Part shown: piece after piece, positions 1-5,248 of the stretch
Numbering within the stretch: the stretch's first letter is position 1
How the letters are laid out: every line of letters begins with the position of its first letter
Assembly: GCA_947371715.1 (NCBI GenBank)
Contig: CANBQQ010000262.1
Location: 1-5,248 of the forward strand
Source: Flavipsychrobacter stenotrophus
GTDB taxonomy: Bacteria > Bacteroidota > Bacteroidia > Chitinophagales > Chitinophagaceae
Reading direction: 5' to 3'
DNA length: 5,248 bases
The notes under the pieces: generated by a model
The model's database searches: none
What the model saw: the letters and a program-made list of their open reading frames with translations, nothing else
What the model was told of the DNA's origin: nothing
Made by a program: the position numbers and the translations under genes

Positions 1-339
1 CTTTACTATTTTCTTTACAAGGGGAGAAGGCAATGGATTCTGAACTGTAAATTGAACTGTATAATTGTTGATCTTATAGCCTTCCAATTCTTTAGCAAAG
101 AGTTCCTGAACATCTTTATCTACAGGCAGCAAAGAGCAGTGGTTTTTGAATGCCGCAAAGAAGATAACCGGCCCGTTTTGTTTGTAGGTAGGTATCTGAT
201 AGCTTATAGACTCTTCAGCTTTCGGGGCGGCTTCTTTGATCGTTTTGCGCAGTTTTTCCAGCAGCTGCATTACGTCGTCGGGTAATGCAGCCAAGTACTC
301 GTCAACAGACTTTGCGGCTATACGTGGTTCTTTTGCCAT
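1..339 (-). CDS. DUF1801 / YdhG-like (frataxin-like iron chaperone family) protein, 3' end cut by window edge
   Basis: This frame opens with ATG at 339-337 and stays open for 113 codons to base 1, so the C-terminus is missing. By comparison with the family, probably only about ten to thirty residues are lost. The N-terminus reads MAKEPRIAAKSVDEYLAALP, followed by a helix with LLEKLRKTIKEAAPKAEE, then SYQIPTYKQNGPVIFFAAFK and NHCSLLPV. This order (SVDEYLAALP, RxTIKEAAPxAEE, SYxxPxYKxNG, FAAFKNH) is the characteristic pattern of DUF1801 proteins such as Bacillus subtilis YdhG/Fra. That protein is described as frataxin-like and as an iron donor for Fe-S cluster and haem assembly; most other members are uncharacterised. 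No signal peptide or membrane segment is visible, so it should be cytoplasmic. The gene is separated from the upstream outer-membrane gene by a strong terminator and has its own candidate promoter, so it is probably transcribed alone. The family call is firm; the iron role is inferred by homology only. Confidence 0.88.
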   Translation of the reverse strand, partial: MAKEPRIAAKSVDEYLAALPDDVMQLLEKLRKTIKEAAPKAEESISYQIPTYKQNGPVIFFAAFKNHCSLLPVDKDVQELFAKELEGYKINNYTVQFTVQNPLPSPLVKKIVK

Positions 340-515
340 GTTGCAGTTATTTAGACAAACATAGTAAATGAGTACAATTTGTTGTTATCGGTATGCGACA
401 AAATGTGGATGATATACGACAGAAGCGCAGTCAATGTCAATGAGAATTATTCAAGTAAATACCGGACAGTGTCTGCAACTGCAGTGCCGGGGGACTATAG
501 GTTAACTATAAAAAT
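340..515. other. Intergenic region between the terminator and the DUF1801 gene
   Basis: This stretch has no convincing reading frame on either strand. It holds the candidate -7 element at 356-363 and, next to the hairpin at 516-548, an A/T-rich tract that forms the U-run of the minus-strand terminator. Nothing else in it stands out: no tRNA-like fold, no long inverted repeat and no mobile-element ends were recognised. Confidence 0.6.
356..363 (-). promoter_or_regulatory. Candidate Bacteroidota -7 promoter element for the DUF1801 gene
   Basis: Read on the minus strand this octamer is TATGTTTG, an exact match to the Bacteroidota housekeeping sigma -7 consensus TAnnTTTG. It ends 16 bases before the ATG at 339, so the implied transcript leader would be only about 10 nt. 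No clear TTTG -33 element lies at the usual spacing of about 17-23 bases upstream. A TTG occurs 11 bases away and a TTTTG 35 bases away, neither well placed. There is no Shine-Dalgarno sequence before the start codon, which is common in this phylum. Confidence 0.35.
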
Positions 516-548
516 AAAAATGGCCATCATTTTGTGATGGCCATTTTT
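516..548 (-). terminator. Strong intrinsic terminator after the OmpA-family gene
   Basis: A perfect 14-bp inverted repeat has arms at 516-529 and 535-548 and a 5-base loop at 530-534. The GC-containing core of the stem is TGGCCATCA/TGATGGCCA, flanked by A5/T5. On the minus strand the stem ends in T5 and continues as ATTTTTA, giving a good U-run. The hairpin begins 16 bases after the TAA stop at 565-567, the expected place for the end of the two-gene transcript. The T5 on the plus strand would also let it work in the other direction, but no plus-strand gene was found to need it. Confidence 0.92.
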
Positions 549-564
549 GTTATACATGTTTATT

Positions 565-2361
565 TTACTTTCCTACATTCATAACCGCTCTGCGGTTTTT
601 CCTTCTTCCTTCCGGCGTGTTGTTTGGCGCCGCGGGTTTCTTTTCACCATAACCGGTTACCTTAACAGCTTCGAATTTCACACCCATTCTTACCAATTCC
701 AGCTTCACCGCCATACCTCTCATAATTGACAAGCCCTGGTTGTAATCTTCAGGACCAGTGTTGTCGGTAAAGCCTCCGATGTTGATAGTAATGTCTTTCC
801 CTTCTTTCATCAATCTTGCTGCCTTCTCTAACACCGGCATTGATTCTTTCTTGATCGAAGTCTTATTGATATCAAACAATATTGGAGTTGACGGATCGAC
901 ATCTTTGAGCGAATCAACATTACTACCGTGTGTACCAGAACCTTCAGGACAACCAAAATTACTTACCGGACCAGGCACTGTAGGGCAATGATCTTCGGGA
1001 TCAGGAATACCATCGGCATCGCTATCCGGGCAGCCACGGTACTGTACTTCACCAGGCACATCAGGACATGCATCGTTCTTGTCTATTACACCGTCCTTGT
1101 CCCTGTCGGGGCAGCCATTAAATTGTTTCAATCCGGCATCAAAAGGACAATCATCTTTCTTGTCTTCTATACCATCCTTGTCTGTATCGGGGCAGCCATT
1201 GAACTTAATAAGGCCCTTTACATCAGGGCAAGAGTCGTTCTTATCTGTGATACCATCACCATCCCTATCGGGGCAACCCTGCAACAATACCAATCCTGAA
1301 TCATCAGGACAAAGGTCTTTCTTATCAGGTACACCATCGTGATCCCTATCCTTAGGCCTGCGACCCAGGAAGAAACGTGCACCTATGTTGACACCGTAAG
1401 ACTGTGTATTGGCAGTTGATACGCTATTCAACACTGTATTATAGTCACCAACTTTAGCCGTAAGTGTATACCCACGATCTGCACCACCCTTAAATGGCTG
1501 GAACATATAATACACACCAAAGTCGAGCGCTACATTGTCAGACAAGAACAAGTTGAAAGAGGGCTTTAAGAGTACGCCCAACGTAACAGAGCTAAAAGTG
1601 GTCTTACCTGAACCTAAGCCCGGTTTTACATTCAGCCCTACGTTATATCCTTTACTATTCAGGTCGTTGAAATAAGCCTGTACATCGCCATTATGATTAT
1701 TCTTTAGCCAGTTAGCACGGGTGATGAAATAATCTTCCACGTTGGCAACCGGGGCATCATCGTATACTGTGTGTGTAAGGTCAGTGAACTTATAAATAGC
1801 CTCATAATTGAATGAGGCATCCGCCTTCCAGAAGTTACTTCTTTGTACACCCAACATCAATCCACCATCTGCAGTAAAACCCCAGTGTTTTGACCAGCGA
1901 TTCTTATACTTTAACAGTACTGGTATGTTGAAACCAGTCATCTCCATGTGCTCAGCAACATTGTTTGCCGTAACTACCTGCCTGTACACATTGTCTTTAA
2001 AATCAACTGCACGATACTCTACATGGTAACCATCAACAGTAATATCGCCAACCATAGAAGTATAGTTGATACCTGTACCTACACCCCAATGACGCTTGCG
2101 GCCGAAGAAGTACCCTACCTGCAGCTCACCACCTACATTGTATCCGTTCTTAAATTTGAGCGTACCCGTGTTGCTGTTAATGTTCTGAGCATAATTGTCG
2201 AGTGTATACAGTGATGTATAATTCTGACTGAGTAACCCTCCCCTGCCGTTCACATCAATGCACCAGCGCGACAACATGCTATCTGCATAGTTGGCAAAGC
2301 CTTGTGCATGTGTAAGCAACGAACCACACAACACCATTAATAATAGAAAAACTTTCTTCAT
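565..2361 (-). CDS. OmpA-family outer-membrane protein: beta-barrel, five TSP type 3 repeats, peptidoglycan-binding domain
   Basis: This is a complete 598-residue protein. Residues 1-20 form a signal peptide (MKKVFLLLMVLCGSLLTHAQ), probably cut after Ala19. Residues 21-335 alternate short polar/aromatic strands with loops and end in YGVNIGARFFLG, as expected of an outer-membrane beta-barrel. At roughly 315 residues this is much longer than the 8-strand E. coli OmpA barrel. Residues 338-472 are five thrombospondin type 3 units with the DxDxDGxxDxxDxCP calcium-binding pattern. Residues 494-598 form an OmpA-like domain with GFTDNTG at 530-536, NQGLS at 541-545 and GRRKNRRA at 585-592. Asp533 and Arg548 have the 15-residue spacing of the two diaminopimelate-binding residues known in Acinetobacter OmpA, so peptidoglycan binding should be intact. 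The likely role is to link the outer membrane to the cell wall, with the TSP3 segment as a stiff periplasmic spacer. It follows the giant secreted protein by 23 bp and is probably co-transcribed with it. The ATG is fixed by the signal peptide. Confidence 0.95.
   Translation of the reverse strand: MKKVFLLLMVLCGSLLTHAQGFANYADSMLSRWCIDVNGRGGLLSQNYTSLYTLDNYAQNINSNTGTLKFKNGYNVGGELQVGYFFGRKRHWGVGTGINYTSMVGDITVDGYHVEYRAVDFKDNVYRQVVTANNVAEHMEMTGFNIPVLLKYKNRWSKHWGFTADGGLMLGVQRSNFWKADASFNYEAIYKFTDLTHTVYDDAPVANVEDYFITRANWLKNNHNGDVQAYFNDLNSKGYNVGLNVKPGLGSGKTTFSSVTLGVLLKPSFNLFLSDNVALDFGVYYMFQPFKGGADRGYTLTAKVGDYNTVLNSVSTANTQSYGVNIGARFFLGRRPKDRDHDGVPDKKDLCPDDSGLVLLQGCPDRDGDGITDKNDSCPDVKGLIKFNGCPDTDKDGIEDKKDDCPFDAGLKQFNGCPDRDKDGVIDKNDACPDVPGEVQYRGCPDSDADGIPDPEDHCPTVPGPVSNFGCPEGSGTHGSNVDSLKDVDPSTPILFDINKTSIKKESMPVLEKAARLMKEGKDITINIGGFTDNTGPEDYNQGLSIMRGMAVKLELVRMGVKFEAVKVTGYGEKKPAAPNNTPEGRRKNRRAVMNVGK
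946..1350 (-). repeat. Five tandem 27-residue (81-bp) thrombospondin type 3 repeats
   Basis: The units span residues 338-364, 365-391, 392-418, 419-445 and 446-472 of the OmpA-family protein, and all are exactly 27 residues with no insertions. Each begins with DxDxDGxxDxxDxCP and ends with GCP, so each unit has two cysteines and a run of Asp residues that bind calcium in this family. At DNA level the plus strand carries the recurring core CGGGGCA(G/A)CC once per unit. The middle units share FNGCPD. The repeats connect the barrel to the OmpA domain. Confidence 0.95.
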
Positions 2362-2375
2362 CTTAATTTCTTTAT

Positions 2376-2381
2376 TCCTTT
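2376..2381 (-). promoter_or_regulatory. Weak, distant Shine-Dalgarno-like site before the OmpA-family gene
   Basis: The 23-bp gap between the two large genes reads AAAGGA on the minus strand here, 14 bases before the ATG. That is farther than the usual 5-9 bases, and the rest of the gap is A-rich. A-rich leaders without a strong Shine-Dalgarno site are typical of Bacteroidota, so this may not be used. No TAnnTTTG element was found in the gap, which supports read-through from the upstream gene. Confidence 0.3.
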
Positions 2382-2384
2382 ATC

Positions 2385-5248
2385 TTAATTTTTTACAAAT
2401 CTTGTTGTTGCAATCTTAATACCATCGTGGTAGCAATCTACCATGTATACACCGGCCGACAGGCCATTAACACTGAGCGTAGCCTTGTTGCCGATCATTG
2501 AAGTAGTGCTTATTCTACGCCCGGTAATGTCGTAGATACCGGTAGTGATATCGCTGGTATGCATACCAGACAATTCTACAGTTATCATGTCAGTTGCAGG
2601 GTTAGGGTAAAGTTTAATGGCAGCTACCTGTCCGTTAGCCTCTTCAATACCCACAGGCACCTTATAGTAAGTTTTTTGCGTACAACCATTATGAGTAGTC
2701 ATTACCCAATAGTACTTGTTACTGAAATCCGGCGCTGTATTCACATAATCCTGGCTTACTTCGCCGGTGAGAATGGTAGAGTCTAGCTGTGTATTGTCAT
2801 AACCCCATTGATAGGTATCCATGTTACTTGGCAGGCAGACGAACTGAATATTGTTCAGGTATAGAACAACAGGCTGCTCTGAGTATGATGAACTAACGTT
2901 AACTGCAAAGGTGTCTTTCAGATAACAGTTGAAACCTATTACATTGGCAGTTACTGTTACAACAGCATTTCCTGGCGTAGGGAAGTTAACGAGGCAATAC
3001 TGGTCGTTACTGCCTGTAGCATACACTGATGCATTAGTTGCCGTCCAGATAAACTGAACACTTGGATCGGATGGCTGCAATGATGTACCGAAATTCTGAT
3101 ACAGCGTATTGGCACAAACAGCATCAGGAGATTTTGTTGTGATAACAGGAATGGGCGATGCTGCCGGGTTCACTGTTGCAACAACGTTCTGTGTATTTAC
3201 ACAACCATTAGCTGTAAGCGTATAAACGTAAACTGCATTCACGCTCCCCAATGTAGATGTATTAGCCAGGGTATCATGGATAGCGCCTGTGCCAGATGAG
3301 GTTAAAGGGATGATGTTGACAACCACGGGCCTCGTCCAGGCAAACGTGGTGCTTGTTAAAGTACTTGTTGGCGTATAGTTGAATGGTGTACGGCTGCAGA
3401 TAGTATCGCTGGTAATACTTGAAAGAACCGGTCTTGGTTTAACATTGACGGTAACGATCTGTGCATACGAACATCCATAAGCTGAAGATGTAAATACATA
3501 CGGTACAGCGATAGTGGTGATCGTAGTATTCTTCAATACTTCATTAGGATTGTCTACCCCACTGGCTGCAAAATTACTGATGCCTGCCACCAACGAACGA
3601 TGCCACGTGAAGGTAGTACCGGGAATGGTAGCCGACGGAGAATAAGAAAAAAGTGAGTGACTGCACACATCGGCAGGAGTAAGAGAGCTGGTAAGTTCTG
3701 AACGAGGATTAACTGTAACAGTCAATGTCTGCACATTGGTACAACCATTTACCGTAAGTGTGTATACATAGGTAACTGTAACCGGCAAGAGTGTATTGTT
3801 GAATAATACTTCATTTATGGTATCAGCACCCGCTCCCGGGCTGTTGATCACACCGGCAACAGCATCACGCGTCCATGTATAGGTAACTGCGGCGGTAGTT
3901 GTGCCGGGTACGTAGAAGAATGCAGCACTATCGCAAATGGTGTGCGCTAGCGGTGTAGATAACACAGGAGTAGGCTCTACAGAAATAGTGAAAGTATCGT
4001 TACTGCCTATACAGCCATTGGCCTGAGGTGTAACAATTACCGATCCGCTGATGACAGAATCGGTAGTATTGACGGCTACAAAGATCAAAGTATCATTAGC
4101 TCCAGATGCACCTAAACCGATCACTGTGTTACTATTGGTCCATGTGAATGTAGTTGCTGCAACAGGACCGGTAAATACTGTATTGAATGTACCCCCATTG
4201 CAAACCGCCTGATCCGAAAGCGGATTGACAACAGGATGCGGATAAACCAAAACCGCGGCAGTATCTGTAAACAAACCACACACATTAAGCACGGTATAAG
4301 AGATAATTGCCGTACCGGAATTGATAGCGGTAACTACCCCACCTGTAACAGTGGCAATTGCCGCATTACTTGTATTCCACGCACCTGATATACCACCGCC
4401 AGTTGACGACAATGTAAGTATCGCACCCGGGCAAACTGACATAGCACCTGTAATGCTATCTACCGGAGGCACTGCAAAGACAGTGTCTAAAATAAATGAA
4501 CTTGCTGTACCGCAACCCGATGTAACACTAAAGAAAATAGTATCTACACCAGCCGCAATACCCGTAGCCACACCGGTTGAAGACAGCACAGACGCAACAG
4601 CCGGGTTGCTACTCGTCCAATGGCCGGTATCACTAGCACCGGAAACGGTTAAAGTTATCTGCGACCCGATACACATAAATGTTGGACCTGAAACGACACC
4701 TGATACAGGCAGAGGTTTAACCCTTATATTGATGAATGTATCAACAGGCCCGCAGGAATAAGTAACGGTGTATGATATAGTAACATTACCAGCCGTTACG
4801 CCGGTAACTTTACCTGTGGCAGCGTCTACCGTTGCTACGGCTGTATTACTGCTTAACCACGAACCACCTGAAGCACTGTTAGACAAAATGATCGTGTCAT
4901 TGACACAAACTGTTGTATCACCGATAATAGGCAAAGAGGTATTTGCAGCTACTATACCTAATTCTTTAATAGCAGTATCATTACCACAAGTTGGCGAAGT
5001 GACAACATACAATATGGTATCTGCACCAATGTTGGCCCCGGTCACAACGTCTATAGAGGCCGAAGGTGAATGAGTAGCAATAAGGGCATTTGTATTATAC
5101 CAGCTACCACCGGTTACTGAGGCAGTCAATGTAATCGGAGTTCCCACACACGTGCCGGTTGGGCCGGTTATATCGCCCGCATCCGGCAAAGCATTGACAG
5201 TAACCACATGCGATGCACTTAACGGACCGCAGCCCACCGATTGAGTAG
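2385..5248 (-). CDS. Giant multi-domain Ig-like/PKD-like surface protein with T9SS type A sorting domain, 5' end outside window
   Basis: The frame ends with TAA at 2385-2387 and stays open to the right edge, so the N-terminus and signal peptide are missing. Residues below are numbered from the GTG codon at 5237, which is an internal valine and not a start. Residues 1-335 hold the end of one Big_2-like domain and four more of about 80 residues (pattern GxxxxC.G..ITL, W.SSN.AVA.V, TGxVTG..AG, CG). Residues 336-692 hold four PKD-like domains of about 89 residues (pattern IC....F.Y.P, TFTWTR, NEVL.N.T, YVYTLT.NGC, VTVNP.P). Residues 693-782 and 783-862 are two more divergent domains of similar build. 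Residues 874-950 are the T9SS sorting domain. In this family the protein is secreted through the Sec and type IX systems and anchored at or released from the cell surface. No catalytic domain is visible, so an adhesin, matrix or filament role is likely but inferred. An enzyme or binding domain could lie in the missing N-terminal part. It is probably the first gene of an operon with the OmpA-family gene. Confidence 0.93.
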   Translation of the reverse strand, partial: TQSVGCGPLSASHVVTVNALPDAGDITGPTGTCVGTPITLTASVTGGSWYNTNALIATHSPSASIDVVTGANIGADTILYVVTSPTCGNDTAIKELGIVAANTSLPIIGDTTVCVNDTIILSNSASGGSWLSSNTAVATVDAATGKVTGVTAGNVTISYTVTYSCGPVDTFINIRVKPLPVSGVVSGPTFMCIGSQITLTVSGASDTGHWTSSNPAVASVLSSTGVATGIAAGVDTIFFSVTSGCGTASSFILDTVFAVPPVDSITGAMSVCPGAILTLSSTGGGISGAWNTSNAAIATVTGGVVTAINSGTAIISYTVLNVCGLFTDTAAVLVYPHPVVNPLSDQAVCNGGTFNTVFTGPVAATTFTWTNSNTVIGLGASGANDTLIFVAVNTTDSVISGSVIVTPQANGCIGSNDTFTISVEPTPVLSTPLAHTICDSAAFFYVPGTTTAAVTYTWTRDAVAGVINSPGAGADTINEVLFNNTLLPVTVTYVYTLTVNGCTNVQTLTVTVNPRSELTSSLTPADVCSHSLFSYSPSATIPGTTFTWHRSLVAGISNFAASGVDNPNEVLKNTTITTIAVPYVFTSSAYGCSYAQIVTVNVKPRPVLSSITSDTICSRTPFNYTPTSTLTSTTFAWTRPVVVNIIPLTSSGTGAIHDTLANTSTLGSVNAVYVYTLTANGCVNTQNVVATVNPAASPIPVITTKSPDAVCANTLYQNFGTSLQPSDPSVQFIWTATNASVYATGSNDQYCLVNFPTPGNAVVTVTANVIGFNCYLKDTFAVNVSSSYSEQPVVLYLNNIQFVCLPSNMDTYQWGYDNTQLDSTILTGEVSQDYVNTAPDFSNKYYWVMTTHNGCTQKTYYKVPVGIEEANGQVAAIKLYPNPATDMITVELSGMHTSDITTGIYDITGRRISTTSMIGNKATLSVNGLSAGVYMVDCYHDGIKIATTRFVKN
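2388..2618 (-). other. T9SS type A C-terminal sorting domain (Por secretion tail)
   Basis: The last 77 residues of the giant protein carry the standard signature: IKLYPNPATDMITVEL, then IYDITGRRI, then LSVNGLSAGVYMVDCY and a terminal FVKN. The linker VGIEEANGQ before it is also typical. In characterised members this folded domain directs passage through the type IX translocon and is then removed by the PorU sortase-like protease. It contains one cysteine (residue 935), which is unpaired within the domain. Confidence 0.95.
3162..4232 (-). repeat. Four tandem PKD-like Ig-fold domains of about 89 residues
   Basis: The units are approximately residues 336-424, 425-512, 513-602 and 603-692 of the giant protein. 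The shared pattern is a Cys near the start (346, 435, 525, 614), a TFTWTR-type tryptophan strand, an asparagine-rich NEVLxNxT segment in units 2 and 3, and an NGC or YGC cysteine near the end (409, 499, 589, 679). Units end in a proline linker such as VNPRS or KPRPV. Unit 1 is the most divergent. Boundaries are approximate because they were set by eye. Confidence 0.85.
4233..5248 (-). repeat. Tandem Big_2-like Ig domains of about 80 residues, array continues past the window
   Basis: Four whole units lie at about residues 18-97, 98-177, 178-258 and 259-335 of the giant protein, preceded by the tail of a further unit (CGPLSASHVVTVNALP). The shared pattern is a Cys close to the start (30, 111, 189, 269), GGSW.SSN or a variant, AVATV followed by a TGxVTG turn, an ITISYTVT-type strand, and a Cys-Gly near the end (84, 162, 242, 320). 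The unit at 18-97 is the most degenerate and lacks the AVATV motif. The leading partial unit shows that the array extends upstream. Confidence 0.87.

Noticed and set aside
52..285. Plus-strand 77-codon open frame
   Set aside because: It is antisense to the DUF1801 gene, whose minus-strand translation matches a known family throughout.
462..490. CCGG...CCGG with an inner CTGCA/TGCAG palindrome, possible operator or hairpin
   Set aside because: The outer and inner matches do not form a continuous stem, and the inner palindrome leaves only a 2-base loop. This is within chance expectation.
516..548. The perfect palindrome as an insertion-sequence end or attachment site
   Set aside because: It is a single short hairpin directly after a stop codon with a following U-run, fully explained as a terminator. 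No transposase, integrase or target duplication is nearby.
547..729. Plus-strand 60-codon open frame just after the hairpin
   Set aside because: It lies antisense to the end of the OmpA domain, where the minus-strand protein has conserved motifs. It has no family resemblance.
928..1342. Two overlapping plus-strand open frames with repeated Ser-Gly-Gln-Pro or Ile-Gly-Ala segments
   Set aside because: They are antisense to the TSP3 repeats, and their periodicity is simply the 81-bp repeat read on the other strand. No family is recognisable.
4321..5073. Plus-strand open frames of 146 and 101 codons rich in Val, Thr, Ala and Pro
   Set aside because: They lie antisense to the Big_2-like array of a clearly real gene. 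The composition reflects the complement of Thr/Ala/Gly/Val-rich codons, with no signal peptide, domain or promoter.

Overview
The window looks like a piece of a Bacteroidota chromosome, most likely from the Chitinophagaceae or a nearby family. This rests on a type IX secretion (T9SS) C-terminal sorting domain, an OmpA protein with thrombospondin type 3 repeats, a TAnnTTTG promoter element and little use of Shine-Dalgarno sites. The family-level placement is inference. All three genes lie on the minus strand, so transcription runs from high to low coordinates.

Layout in the direction of transcription. From the right edge down to 2385 is the 3' part of a very large secreted protein. At least 953 codons are visible and the 5' end is outside the window. 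It is a string of immunoglobulin-like domains of two classes, four Big_2-like then four PKD-like, followed by two more divergent domains and a T9SS sorting domain. After 23 bp comes a complete 598-residue outer-membrane protein (565-2361): signal peptide, beta-barrel, five exact 27-residue thrombospondin type 3 repeats, and an OmpA-like peptidoglycan-binding domain. A perfect 14-bp hairpin at 516-548 ends this unit. About 175 bp of non-coding DNA follows, carrying a Bacteroidota-type -7 element, and then the start of a DUF1801/YdhG-like gene (1-339) that runs off the left edge.

How they fit together: the two large genes are probably co-transcribed. A plausible reading is that the first encodes a cell-surface adhesin or filament exported by T9SS, and the second encodes an outer-membrane protein anchored to peptidoglycan, which could support or stabilise the surface protein. 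Only the co-orientation and short spacing are seen directly; the functional link is inferred. The DUF1801 gene appears to be a separate transcription unit.

No RNA genes, insertion sequences, CRISPR arrays or phage features were seen. The most notable structure is the regular architecture of the giant protein: one widely spaced cysteine pair per domain, kept across the change of domain class, and many O-glycosylation-type D-S/T-x motifs.
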